Origin: Verrucomicrobiales bacterium
GTDB lineage: Bacteria; Verrucomicrobiota; Verrucomicrobiia; Verrucomicrobiales; DEV007
Assembly: GCA_029213265.1 (NCBI GenBank)
Contig: JARGNG010000006.1
Span: 70,035 to 134,034 of the forward strand
Length of the DNA: 64,000 nucleotides
Direction of reading: 5' to 3'
Shown here piece by piece: positions 51,834 through 60,578 of the stretch. The notes below the pieces were generated by a model, which was not told where the DNA came from, did not search any database, and saw only the letters and a program-made list of their open reading frames with translations. Position numbers and translations under genes: made by a program. Each line of letters starts with the position of its first letter. The stretch's first letter is position 1.

Positions 51834-54671
51834 TCATTGCAATCGCCGCAACTGATCGTTGGTCCAGCGAACGGCCTGTTCTGCGTCAGAGTCGTCCGGG
51901 TTCTCCGCCATGAATGTTTCCCACTGGGCTTTGGCAATCTCAAGATGCTGCTTCGCTTCGCTGTTGTCTCCGCTTTTGAGGCAGGCAAATCCGGCAAGTC
52001 CACGGGACCGGGCGAGGGCACGGCGATGTTCAGCGAGGACACCTTCCGATTGGCAGATTTTTTCAAGAACCTGAATCGATTCTCCGAGAGGAGCGCGGGA
52101 ATCATCGAATTCACCGGCATCGCCAAGAAGTTCTGCGAGATGGGCCAGTCGCTCCGAATAGGAATACAGGAGGGCGTTGGGCGCTGCGGCCGGGTTTTTC
52201 CGGATCAAAGGCTGAAGGATGGAGATCGCCTCCTTTTCCAGTTCGATGGCATTCTGTGCATGACCTCCATCGCGCTGGTTTCGGGCGAGCACTCCAAAGA
52301 CATCAGCCAGTGTGGTCTGGAATGTCGACTCGTAAGGATTGGAGGTGACCACGTCACTGAGAATATCGACGGCTCCCTCCAGTTTCTTGATGTCGTTTTC
52401 CAGGAGCCCAACCCGCGCAAGGCTGTTGCCTAGACCAAGCTGGTAAGCGTCGATGGCAGCGTTCAGTTTGACCGCTTTCGCATAGAGGTTGCTGGCTTGT
52501 TCGTGAGCTTCGATCGCGAGGTCACCTTCGCCCTGCGCTTCAAGAATTCGTCCCATCAGTTCAAATGACTTCGCCAGGGCTCCGAGAATTTTTTCATTTT
52601 CAGGGTCCTGCGCCTGAAGCTTGAGAAGTCCGGCGCCAATGGAACGGGCCCCGTCGAGGGCGGGTTCGAGGCGGTTGATCGCCAGTTCACATTCTACAAT
52701 TGCGAGGGAGTTTTCCTGGATGTTAATGGTGGACTCCAGGGTGTGTGAGGGGGAGAGGCTCCGAACTTCCGCCCAGTAGCGGGATGACTCGGTGTAGTAG
52801 TGGCGGGCAATCGTGAATTTCGAATTCTTTAGCGAAAGATCGCCCAGAGACACTTTGGAAATGGCGAGATTTTTTACGAATTCGGGATTCGGGTCATCAG
52901 AGTCATCGAGAAGAGCCATGTATCGACGTTCCGCCTCGCCGAAGGAGGCGAGTGACTTTCCGAACTCTCCCAGTTCACGATAGATTCGTCCCAGGTAGAA
53001 AAAGGCATTCGCCGTCGAGACGATGAAATCCGGGGCATCTCCATAGACTTCAATGAGGCGTTCGTAGTGTTTTTGCGCTTCATTAAGGGCCCCGGCACGT
53101 TCCTCGCGAAAGCCGGGAACATCTGTATCGCGGTTCTCCAATATGAGACGGAAAAGTTCGTCCCCATTATCTTGTGTCTGGCGAAGAAGCTGGCGCGCCA
53201 GCTTCGCCTCTCCGAGAAGACGGCTGTTGGAATCAGCGATGTCATTGAGCTCGGTGCGCATTTGCTCGGAAGTGCGCTGCTTCGCTTTGAGCTCTTTCCG
53301 ATAGGTGAGAGCCTGCTTTTCCACGTTTGCCTGCAGTTCCTGCGTCTCTTCCGTCAGCTCAGACTCAATTTCCCGTGTCTGCAAGTAGTAGAAGAGCGTT
53401 AGAAAGGAAAGTGGGAGTAGCGCGGCGGCGGCGGTGGTAGCCGCAATCTGCCACTTCAATTGGGGGCGCTCCCGAAAACCGGTGACGATTTTTTCCCGAA
53501 AGTTCGCTCTCTTGGCGATCGGGGACCCGGAACTCCCTTTCTGCTTTGACTTGGCTTTTCGCGAGCGTCCGAACTTGGGCTTGGATGGGGAAGCGGGGAC
53601 AGATTCAAGAATGTCACTTTTCAGCTCCGTAGCGGCAACGGTTTCCGCGGGAGCGACAGGAATCTTTTCCGTGATCGGTTTTGGGGCGACATCCGACTCG
53701 GTGATCCTCTCAGCGGCTACAGGCTCGGGTTCTACCGGAACCACGGTCGGTGCTCGAAGTATTTCCGTCAGCTCGATGGCCACTTCCTGCATCGAAGAGG
53801 TTCGACGGTCCGGATCAAACCAGAGGCAGTTCTGGATGATTTCGCGCAGTCTCTTGCTTCTCCGGTCTGGAGCTGCATCGGGCCATTCGACTGGTTTTTC
53901 CGACTCAAGTTGCTTGAGAAATTGCTCCGTCAATCCGCTGAGTGTTCCGTAACTAATCGCCGGAATGGAATGCAGCGCGCTTGGATTTTGTTCGACCTGC
54001 TGGCGAAGCCTGTCGAGACGCGGGAGGTGGCCCGTGAGCATTTGAAACGCGATGACTCCAAAGGCGTAGACATCCCATTTGTAGCCAAGGTCGCTGGAGA
54101 AATCCCCCGTCTCCAGCTGTTCAGGACTGGCATAAAAGAGAGATTCCCCCGCCTCGAGAAACTGGAGCCCACCCATGAAGACCTGGCCAAAGTCTCCAAT
54201 TGCAATTTTTCGACTGCCCCCTGCATCGCCGGCAATGTAGATGCTTGAGGGGCGCAGTCCGCCGTGAAACATCCCGGCCTCGTGTAGCGTTGCAACGCTG
54301 GCGGCGACTTCCTCCACTACTTCAGCAGCCTGCTCCCCTTGGAACAAATGCATGAGACGTTTCAGCGAAGTCTGCTGCCAGGCGCCGCTCTCCTTGCTTC
54401 TCCAACCGTAAAAAGGCGTGGAGTAAGCTGTCGGCATATCGTCTTCGCCTGCCTGGAAAGAGCTGATTTCAGCGACGCCGTCGGGGAGGGCGGATCCATT
54501 CGAAAAGAGTTCCAGGTATTGGCGGACAAACTCGTCGTTGGTAGCCTGCGACTTTAAGACGCGGACGAGTCGGTGATCCGAATCCTCAAAGCTGGAGATG
54601 AAACTCCAGCCAAAGGGATCTTCACCGAGGAGGTCCAAATATTTATGTCCTGTAAGTTCAGGCAGCCGCAT
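51834..54671 (-). CDS. Membrane pseudokinase with TPR-rich extracytoplasmic region
   Basis: 945 aa from the ATG at 54671 (MRLPELTGHKYLDLLGEDPF). Residues about 10-305 have a Ser/Thr-kinase fold: RVLKSQ (Lys40), GDFGQVF (159-165), SPEQL (182-186) and KWDVYAFGVIAFQMLTG (198-214). The catalytic HRDLKP reads HGGLRP (136-141), so the catalytic Asp is missing and no true glycine loop is seen. A basic linker (about 370-410) precedes one membrane helix (around 415-440), a coiled coil (ESELTEETQELQANVEKQAL) and about 400 residues of TPR-like helices. Planctomycetes and verrucomicrobia have many kinase-TPR receptors; this one is probably a scaffold or sensor. Upstream 98-aa gene is on the same strand. 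Confidence 0.88.
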   Translation of the reverse strand: MRLPELTGHKYLDLLGEDPFGWSFISSFEDSDHRLVRVLKSQATNDEFVRQYLELFSNGSALPDGVAEISSFQAGEDDMPTAYSTPFYGWRSKESGAWQQTSLKRLMHLFQGEQAAEVVEEVAASVATLHEAGMFHGGLRPSSIYIAGDAGGSRKIAIGDFGQVFMGGLQFLEAGESLFYASPEQLETGDFSSDLGYKWDVYAFGVIAFQMLTGHLPRLDRLRQQVEQNPSALHSIPAISYGTLSGLTEQFLKQLESEKPVEWPDAAPDRRSKRLREIIQNCLWFDPDRRTSSMQEVAIELTEILRAPTVVPVEPEPVAAERITESDVAPKPITEKIPVAPAETVAATELKSDILESVPASPSKPKFGRSRKAKSKQKGSSGSPIAKRANFREKIVTGFRERPQLKWQIAATTAAAALLPLSFLTLFYYLQTREIESELTEETQELQANVEKQALTYRKELKAKQRTSEQMRTELNDIADSNSRLLGEAKLARQLLRQTQDNGDELFRLILENRDTDVPGFREERAGALNEAQKHYERLIEVYGDAPDFIVSTANAFFYLGRIYRELGEFGKSLASFGEAERRYMALLDDSDDPNPEFVKNLAISKVSLGDLSLKNSKFTIARHYYTESSRYWAEVRSLSPSHTLESTINIQENSLAIVECELAINRLEPALDGARSIGAGLLKLQAQDPENEKILGALAKSFELMGRILEAQGEGDLAIEAHEQASNLYAKAVKLNAAIDAYQLGLGNSLARVGLLENDIKKLEGAVDILSDVVTSNPYESTFQTTLADVFGVLARNQRDGGHAQNAIELEKEAISILQPLIRKNPAAAPNALLYSYSERLAHLAELLGDAGEFDDSRAPLGESIQVLEKICQSEGVLAEHRRALARSRGLAGFACLKSGDNSEAKQHLEIAKAQWETFMAENPDDSDAEQAVRWTNDQLRRLQ

Positions 54672-54714
54672 AGTCGCATCTGTAACGGTCTGCCCTCGCA
54701 AACCTTATGAAAAT

Positions 54715-55011
54715 TTACTCTGTCAGGTTCGCTTTTACGATTCGCTCCCATTCCCCGTCAATCTCCCCTGCCGAGATGGGAGGCTCCCCGGCCCGGTGGA
54801 ACCAGTAGCCGGAATTTCCGAAATCCCCTTCGATCGCATGCAGGAGCCCGTGAATCCAGGATCCCATCTTGGAGGGAATATCCTGGGCGATATTGTGGGC
54901 ATCCTCCCAACGTTCCGCTTTTGTCAGCCATAGCGAGGTGAGCTCGGGGCTGAGATCCGGAGGGGGAGACGATTCATTCTCAATCGAATGCAAAAGCTGA
55001 TCGAACGTCAT
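54715..55011 (-). CDS. Small conserved-looking protein of unknown function
   Basis: 98 aa from the ATG at 55011 (MTFDQLLHSIENESSPPPDL). Mainly helical, with a Trp/His-rich centre: SLWLTKAERWEDAHNIAQDI, WIHGLLHAIEGDFGNSGYWF. The second stretch looks like a conserved core (I have a weak memory of similar proteins in verrucomicrobia), but I cannot name a family. No signal peptide or membrane helix. Lies 43 nt upstream of the pseudokinase gene on the same strand, so possibly co-transcribed and functionally linked. Confidence 0.7.
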   Translation of the reverse strand: MTFDQLLHSIENESSPPPDLSPELTSLWLTKAERWEDAHNIAQDIPSKMGSWIHGLLHAIEGDFGNSGYWFHRAGEPPISAGEIDGEWERIVKANLTE

Positions 55012-55197
55012 CTTTCCAAGTCTAGTTCCTGAGATTGCTTTCCGCAAACAAGTAGTCAATAGATCGGTAATGAATTTCGGCAGCAGGGGAAAGGAATCTG
55101 GAGCCCGTTTCGAACGAAAAGAGGCTAAATTCAGGGGAATGGAGATTTTTCACGAAACGCATGACTTTCGCCGGGGTTTTCGATTCAATAAGTTTTG

Positions 55198-56433
55198 ATG
55201 CCGTCATTCAGTTACACCGCTATCGACGTGGCCGGAAAACAAGTTTCCGGGAGCCTTGTTGTACGCAACAAGACGGAAGCCTACCGGGAACTGGAGGCGA
55301 AAACGCTCACTCCGGTTGTGGTCGATCTGGCAGGGGAGAATGGCGACTCGAAAACGAAAGCCAAGTCATCGCGCTCTGCGACTGGGCCCGTCAAGCTGAA
55401 GCGACCTGAGCTGGTTCTTTTTACCGAGGAACTTGCGGATCTGCTCGATGCGGGAATGCAGTTGGAACGCGCCTTGAAAATTCTGCACGATCGACAGACG
55501 AATACATCGATCATGACGGTGTCCGGCATCCTGCGTGATGAAATTCGCGAAGGAACGCGTTTTTCGAAGGCCCTTGCCAAGGCCTCTCCCTCTTTCGATG
55601 AGTTGTATCGAAGTCTCGTCGCCGCGGGAGAAGCGAGCGGCTCTCTTCCCGACATTCTTCGGCGTCTCGTGGTGAATTTGAAGCAACTCTTTGATCTGCA
55701 ACGTAGAACGATGGGCGCGATGATCTATCCGATCACCGTTCTGTTGGCTTGCGTCGTGCTCCTGTTTGTATTCAGCACAGTGCTGATGCCTTCGCTCAGT
55801 GAAATGATGCAAAAGACCGGGCAGGATCTTCCCATGATCACGGATCTTCTCATCAAATTCACGGAGTTCATGGGGGCTTGGTGGTGGCTCATTCTCAGCG
55901 TGATCGTCGGTGGCTTTTTGATCTTTCGAATTTATGTCTCAACCGGGGCGGGACGGGAATGGTGGGACGGTTACAAAATGCGGATTCCCGCTTTTGGCCC
56001 GGTCATTCTGGGGCGGTTTTACGCCCAGTTTTGTCACACTATGTCGAATTTGATTAACAACGGTGTTCCGCTTCTCAACAGTTTGAAGCTGATCACCAAG
56101 GGAACTCCGAATCTATTCATCCGAAATCACCTCGAGTCGGTCGTCCTTGAAGTGGGGGAGGGAACCAGTCTAGCGCGGGCCATGGATCAGACGGACTCCT
56201 TTCCCGAGGCGCTGGTCGATCGGGTCGCGATCGGCGAGCAGACCGGTGAGTTGGGGAAAGCATTTTTAAAGGCCGCCAAAAAGTATGATGAAGACCTCGA
56301 CGTTCGGATCTCGCGATTGACGACCGTCGTTCCTACGGTCATGCTCATCTTCGTTGCGATGATTGTTGGTGTTGTCGCTTATTGTATGATTACAACGATC
56401 TTCGGATCAATGGCCGGAATCCGCGGTCGCTAA
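55198..56433 (+). CDS. gspF: Type II secretion inner-membrane platform protein
   Basis: 411 aa from ATG 55198 (MPSFSYTAIDVAGKQVSGSL). The family repeats the GspF domain twice: LVLFTEELADLLDAGMQLER ... FSKALAKASPSFDELYRSLV and the second FYAQFCHTMSNLINNGVPLL ... FPEALVDRVAIGEQTGELG. Three membrane helices are present (about 165-190, about 215-240, 380-405). It assembles the pseudopilus at the inner membrane and contacts the GspE ATPase, which is not in this window. First gene of gspFGHIJK. Confidence 0.94.
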   Translation: MPSFSYTAIDVAGKQVSGSLVVRNKTEAYRELEAKTLTPVVVDLAGENGDSKTKAKSSRSATGPVKLKRPELVLFTEELADLLDAGMQLERALKILHDRQTNTSIMTVSGILRDEIREGTRFSKALAKASPSFDELYRSLVAAGEASGSLPDILRRLVVNLKQLFDLQRRTMGAMIYPITVLLACVVLLFVFSTVLMPSLSEMMQKTGQDLPMITDLLIKFTEFMGAWWWLILSVIVGGFLIFRIYVSTGAGREWWDGYKMRIPAFGPVILGRFYAQFCHTMSNLINNGVPLLNSLKLITKGTPNLFIRNHLESVVLEVGEGTSLARAMDQTDSFPEALVDRVAIGEQTGELGKAFLKAAKKYDEDLDVRISRLTTVVPTVMLIFVAMIVGVVAYCMITTIFGSMAGIRGR

Positions 56434-56457
56434 ATTTTACCCCACCCCACTCGAACG

Positions 56458-56889
56458 ATGAAATATTCTCCAGGCAAAACTCTTCGCAAAGCGGCCGGTT
56501 TCACACTCGTGGAGCTCGTGATCGTGATTACTATTATCGCTGTCCTCGCAGGCTCCGGCATTTATCTGGTGGTCGGTTTTGTTGACGATGCCAAATACCA
56601 GCGGGTTGACTCTGATTTGAAAGCTCTCGATCTGGCCTTGAAGAGCTACGAGAGAAACAATTATTTCAAGCCGCCAACACAGGACCAGGGCCTGCAGGCC
56701 CTGGTTGAGCGGCCAACGGGAGATCCGCAGCCGGAGCGGTGGCGGGCCTATCTGGATGAGCCGATGCTCGACCCCTGGGGTATCGAGTATCAGTATCGAT
56801 TCCCTGCGCAGAAGAGTTCGAAGAAATACGACATCTTCTCTCTCGGTGAAGACGGAGTGGAGAGCGATGACGACGTCGGAAACTGGTAA
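56458..56889 (+). CDS. gspG: Type II secretion major pseudopilin
   Basis: 143 aa. Prepilin leader cut before FTLVELVIVITIIAVLAGSG, with Glu at +5. The GspG signature follows: QRVDSDLKALDLALKSYERN, PPTQDQGLQALVERPTGDP, and the C-terminal calcium-site region DPWGIEYQYRFPAQ ... YDIFSLGEDG. Length is typical. The product forms the body of the pseudopilus that pushes secreted enzymes through the outer membrane. Overlaps gspH by 23 nt. Confidence 0.96.
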   Translation: MKYSPGKTLRKAAGFTLVELVIVITIIAVLAGSGIYLVVGFVDDAKYQRVDSDLKALDLALKSYERNNYFKPPTQDQGLQALVERPTGDPQPERWRAYLDEPMLDPWGIEYQYRFPAQKSSKKYDIFSLGEDGVESDDDVGNW

Positions 56890-57523
56890 GAATTCCGTCT
56901 TGAACGGAAAATCCGGCTTCACTCTCGTGGAGCTTGTCATTGCCATGACCGTCCTGGCAATCCTTGCGGGACTCGCTGTTCCTGCCGTCTCCAGCGTGCA
57001 GAAAGAGCGCATCGCCCGTGAGCCGGTAACCGCGTTGTATCTTCTGGCACGGGAGGTACGGCTTCGTTCTATGAAAGAGCGGAGGCCTTACCAAATCGTT
57101 TTTGACAGCGACGGATTCCGGGCGACCCGGTTCTTCCATCCATACGGGGGGCGGGAGGAATTTGAGAAACTGAAAATCGAGTTGGAGCAGTTGGCGCAAC
57201 GCGATGAGATGGCCGAAGCATCGAGAGCCCGCGGCATCGATTTGTCGAATGAGGAAGTCGATCCGCGAATGGAGGAAGTCGAGCAGGGGCTTCGATTTTT
57301 CTCCGAGTATGCCTGGCCGGAGCAAATTGCCTGCAGCCTCCGGTTTTGGGACGAGATGCAATGGGTGGACCTGAGTGGAGGAGAATTTCGACGGTGGATC
57401 TTTCAGCCTTCCGGAATGTGCGAGCCTCTCCGTGTGAGGGTCGAAGCCGACGGTTCGTTTTTTGAAATCGAGTTTCATCCGCTCACTGCGGACATCAAAT
57501 CGGAAAGGTCGTGGGTCGAATGA
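56867..57523 (+). CDS. gspH: Type II secretion minor pseudopilin GspH-like
   Basis: 218 aa from ATG 56867, inside the end of gspG; this start gives a basic leader followed by the prepilin site before FTLVELVIAMTVLAILAGLA. The rest is longer and more beta-rich than in typical GspH (KIELEQLAQRDEMAEASRAR is an inserted helix). Assignment to H rests on position between G and I. Its stop overlaps gspI (ATGA). Confidence 0.8.
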   Translation: MTTSETGKNSVLNGKSGFTLVELVIAMTVLAILAGLAVPAVSSVQKERIAREPVTALYLLAREVRLRSMKERRPYQIVFDSDGFRATRFFHPYGGREEFEKLKIELEQLAQRDEMAEASRARGIDLSNEEVDPRMEEVEQGLRFFSEYAWPEQIACSLRFWDEMQWVDLSGGEFRRWIFQPSGMCEPLRVRVEADGSFFEIEFHPLTADIKSERSWVE

Positions 57524-57915
57524 AACCGGGTTTCACGAACAGGAGAGGGTATGCGCTTCTCGATGTCGTTTTGGCTGTCGCCCTGTTTGCGATCACGGTG
57601 ACGGGATTGATCGCTGTGATGCAGAGGATCAACGAGACGTCTTCCACCTACGCCTTTGATCGAGTTATCCAAAATCGGCTGAGCTCGCTCCTTTCCCAGA
57701 CAAGGCTCCTCGAAACGAATGCGATGACCACAGACCTTCTCGATGAGGACCTGAACATCAGGTTCCGAACCTACGTAGAGTCCTATGAGATCGACAACGG
57801 AGAGGGCGAGCAATTGACGGGTTTGTATCTGCTGACGGCGGAGGCGCAGTTTACTGACGACGGCGGTGAGCAAACGGAAAAGGCGACTCTGATCATTCAC
57901 CAACCGGAACAATGA
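57520..57915 (+). CDS. gspI: Type II secretion minor pseudopilin GspI-like
   Basis: 131 aa from ATG 57520. Leader RRG is followed by YALLDVVLAVALFAITVTGL, where Asp takes the usual Glu+5 place. The body (AFDRVIQNRLSSLLSQTRLL) fits GspI. Asp in place of Glu at +5 is unusual, though GspK and some minor pseudopilins also deviate there. Overlaps both neighbours by four bases. Confidence 0.8.
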   Translation: MKPGFTNRRGYALLDVVLAVALFAITVTGLIAVMQRINETSSTYAFDRVIQNRLSSLLSQTRLLETNAMTTDLLDEDLNIRFRTYVESYEIDNGEGEQLTGLYLLTAEAQFTDDGGEQTEKATLIIHQPEQ

Positions 57916-58910
57916 AAAATACCCTTTCATCCATTCGTTCGAGCGAGGCCGGTTTTTCCCTTTTTGAAATCGCTGTAGCGATGGCGATTCTGAGTCTCAT
58001 TGCCGGCACTGTTCTTTCCCTGCTTTGGCAGGCAGGGGATACGGCGGCGGAGATTCGTTACCTCGATCGGCGCGATGAAGAAATCAATCGCTTCGTAGCT
58101 TTGTTGAGGGAGTCCATCGAAGGGCTTCCGCCGGAGGCGACCATGGCGATGACTCCTGCTTCAGAAACGGAGTCCGGGTACGATGAGCTGAAACTGGAAA
58201 ACGCATCGACGGCCTTTGTCTTCGGCGAAACGGTTGGCAATGCGACCGAGGTCTATATAGCCCTTCGGCCCGGAAAAGAGCTTCCTTCCGGGGAGGCTGC
58301 CTTTGATCTGGCGATCAGCCGGGACGATTTTGCCCCCGATGATGCGGATGGTTCCGGAATGGTTTTCAATGCCGGAGCGGACGATTTTCTCGAAGAGGAT
58401 GACGAAGGCCGGTTCTGGTTGCCCTTGCTGAGCGGTCTTTCGGGAGCTGTCTGGCGCTTTTGGGATGAGGAGCAGCAGGAGTGGATGGAAGAATGGACCG
58501 ACGAAGAGAAACTGCCGCCACTCATGGAGTTTTCGCTCCTCGATGCGGGCATGACGATTCCTTCAACGATTGTGCTCCAGGTGCCGGATCGGCTTGTTGA
58601 TCCGGAGGCGGCAGCACAGGCACAGACTGCCGCTCAGGGGCAGCAGTCGGTCACAAGTTCGTCAGCGAATAATGACAGTAGAGGCTCGAGCGGTCGTGGC
58701 AGAGGTGATGGCAAAGGCGACGGTCGTGGCGGAGGTGATGGCAAAGGCGACGGTCGTGGCGGAGGTGATGGCAAAGGCGATGGTCGTGGCGATGGTCGTG
58801 GCGATGGTCGTGGTGATGGTGGAAATCGAGGGGGAGGCGGTCCTCCGGGAGGCGGGCGTTCCGGAGGAAATGCTCCTGCCGCTGGAAATCCGGGAGGTGG
58901 AAACCGATGA
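57912..58910 (+). CDS. gspJ: Type II secretion minor pseudopilin GspJ-like with Gly/Arg/Asp repeat tail
   Basis: 332 aa. Prepilin site before FSLFEIAVAMAILSLIAGTV with Glu+5. The central part (DEEINRFVALLRESIEGLPP, SGLSGAVWRFWDEEQQEW) fits GspJ. From about residue 255 a low-complexity tail has GRGDGKGDGRGGGD repeats and ends Gly/Pro/Asn-rich. Standard GspJ is about 200 aa, so the tail is an addition of about 80 residues. Start and stop overlap the neighbouring genes by four bases, so it is translated as part of the set. Confidence 0.82.
   Translation: MKNTLSSIRSSEAGFSLFEIAVAMAILSLIAGTVLSLLWQAGDTAAEIRYLDRRDEEINRFVALLRESIEGLPPEATMAMTPASETESGYDELKLENASTAFVFGETVGNATEVYIALRPGKELPSGEAAFDLAISRDDFAPDDADGSGMVFNAGADDFLEEDDEGRFWLPLLSGLSGAVWRFWDEEQQEWMEEWTDEEKLPPLMEFSLLDAGMTIPSTIVLQVPDRLVDPEAAAQAQTAAQGQQSVTSSSANNDSRGSSGRGRGDGKGDGRGGGDGKGDGRGGGDGKGDGRGDGRGDGRGDGGNRGGGGPPGGGRSGGNAPAAGNPGGGNR
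58692..58817. repeat. Coding tandem repeats, 30 bp x3 then 12 bp x3
   Basis: Three 30-bp units beginning GGTCGTGGC (58692, 58722, 58752) are followed by three 12-bp units GGTCGTGGCGAT (58782-58817). All remain in frame within gspJ. Confidence 0.92.
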
Positions 58911-59845
58911 AGCTCGCAACACGGGAACGTAAAAGGGAGGCGGGCTTTGCCCTTCTTCTGGTCATGGTTTGCATTATGGCACTGACTCTGATCGTGGCGG
59001 GACTTTGGGAATCTTCCCAGTCAGGTTGGGAGGAAAATTCGATGGAGCGGGCGCAATATCAGGCCGGGTTACTCGCGGAAAGCGGCATTTCCCTTGCGCT
59101 GCATCCTGACATCGAACCGGGAGACCAGGCTTTGCGCCACGAAATGGCGCCGGGTCTCAGTTTTGAAGTGTTGATCACGAGCGAGGAGTCAAAGATTCCG
59201 GTAAACAGTCTCACGGAGGAGGCGTGGAGGAATGCGACGGTTGAGCTGTTTGTCTCGTGGGGACTTGATGCTGCTACTGCCAGCGTGGCTGCCGATTCCC
59301 TCGCGGACTGGATCGACGAGGATTCGGACGCTCTTCCAAACGGAGCCGAGAATTCCTACTACTCCGGTTTTGACTTTCCGGAGTATCCCGGGAACGGGCC
59401 GTTTACGAATATCGAGCAAATGCTCTTTGTCGCGGGGATGGATCAAGTCGCCCGTTTTCAGCCAATGTGGAGGGATTATTTCACCATTTTCAGCGACGGC
59501 CTCGTTGACCTCAATGCGGCGCCCTGGGAGATTATTGTTGCTCTGACGGGCACAACACAGGATTCGGCGATGAATTTCGTAGCGGTTCGTAACGGCGATG
59601 ACGGGATCGAGGGCACCATCGATGACTACGTGTTTGAAGATGTCGGTGAGGTGCAGTCCCTCCTGGGGATTTCTGATAGCGAATGGACAGAGATCAGCAG
59701 TCTTGTGAGTCTTTTTGGCGGAGTGACGCGAATCGAAAGCACGGGGCGGGTCGGGGAGTTTGAAGAAACCAGAATCGTTCTGGCGCGGGAGGCGGAAGGA
59801 AATTCGGAAGTCAGTTTCATCGTTTTGGCGAGGTTTCGGGAGTGA
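58907..59845 (+). CDS. gspK: Type II secretion minor pseudopilin GspK-like
   Basis: 312 aa. Basic leader ending EAG, then FALLLVMVCIMALTLIVAGL with no Glu at +5, as is normal for GspK. GspK-type features: AQYQAGLLAESGISLALHPD, ADSLADWIDEDSD, FTNIEQMLFVAGMD and DLNAAPWEIIVALTG, the helix-hairpin-helix region. It caps the pseudopilus tip with GspI and GspJ. Last gene of the gsp set; overlaps gspJ as ATGA and is followed 45 nt later by trmD. Confidence 0.88.
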   Translation: MKLATRERKREAGFALLLVMVCIMALTLIVAGLWESSQSGWEENSMERAQYQAGLLAESGISLALHPDIEPGDQALRHEMAPGLSFEVLITSEESKIPVNSLTEEAWRNATVELFVSWGLDAATASVAADSLADWIDEDSDALPNGAENSYYSGFDFPEYPGNGPFTNIEQMLFVAGMDQVARFQPMWRDYFTIFSDGLVDLNAAPWEIIVALTGTTQDSAMNFVAVRNGDDGIEGTIDDYVFEDVGEVQSLLGISDSEWTEISSLVSLFGGVTRIESTGRVGEFEETRIVLAREAEGNSEVSFIVLARFRE

Positions 59846-59890
59846 TCTTTACCGGTTGAGACCTCGCCTGCTCTGCGCTTTGCTTGCAGA

Positions 59891-60565
59891 GTGAAAATCG
59901 ACATCATTACGATCTTTCCGGAGATTGCCGAGGCTCCACTTCGTTCCAGCATTATGGGGCGGGCGGTTGAGTCCGGTGTTGTGGAGTTCGGCTTTCACAA
60001 TTTGCGTGATTTTACTTCCGACAAGCACCGGCAGGTCGATGACATTCCCTACGGGGGCGGTCCCGGGATGGTGATGAAGCCGGAACCGTTTTTTGAAGCG
60101 GTCGAGTCCTTGCGAACCGACGAGTCCAAAGTGCTTTTGATGACGCCCCAGGGAAGTCCTTTTGTTCAGGCAAAGGCGGTGGAACTGGCAGTCGTGCCGC
60201 ATCTCATCATTCTCTGCGGGCATTACGAGGGGGTGGATCACCGGGTCGTTGAAGCTCTCGTTGATGAAGAGATCTCCATCGGTGATTACGTGCTTACCAA
60301 TGGAACCCTGGCTGCCGCAGTGATTGCCGATGCCGTAGTTCGACTGATTCCGGGGGTTCTCGGGGACGAGAGATCCTCAGAAGAAGAGTCGTTTTCCGGA
60401 GACGGCTCCCGGATCGAGGCACCCCACTATACGCGACCGGCCGAGTTCCGCGGTCGCGAGGTTCCCCCGGTTCTTCTCTCGGGTCATCATGCCGAGATTG
60501 AAAAGTGGAGATTGCAAATGTCGGAGCAAAGAACGAAAGAAAACCGTCCCGATCTCCTCGATTGA
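59891..60565 (+). CDS. trmD: tRNA (guanine-37-N1)-methyltransferase
   Basis: 224 aa from GTG 59891 (KIDIITIFPEI), the only start fitting the family N-terminus. TrmD methylates G37 next to the anticodon of some tRNAs using S-adenosylmethionine. Motifs of the trefoil knot are intact: DDIPYGGGPGMVMKPEPF, LCGHYEGVDHRV and IGDYVLTNGTLAAAVIADAV. It is not next to rpsP/rimM/rplS, its usual partners. A CTCTGC/GCAGAG hairpin ends on the GTG and could reduce initiation. Confidence 0.95.
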   Translation: MKIDIITIFPEIAEAPLRSSIMGRAVESGVVEFGFHNLRDFTSDKHRQVDDIPYGGGPGMVMKPEPFFEAVESLRTDESKVLLMTPQGSPFVQAKAVELAVVPHLIILCGHYEGVDHRVVEALVDEEISIGDYVLTNGTLAAAVIADAVVRLIPGVLGDERSSEEESFSGDGSRIEAPHYTRPAEFRGREVPPVLLSGHHAEIEKWRLQMSEQRTKENRPDLLD

Positions 60566-60578
60566 ACCGCTGAATCCA

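Noticed and set aside
58651..58974. Histidine-rich minus-strand frame across the gspJ repeats
   Set aside because: A by-product of the 30-bp and 12-bp repeats; no start context and no family features.
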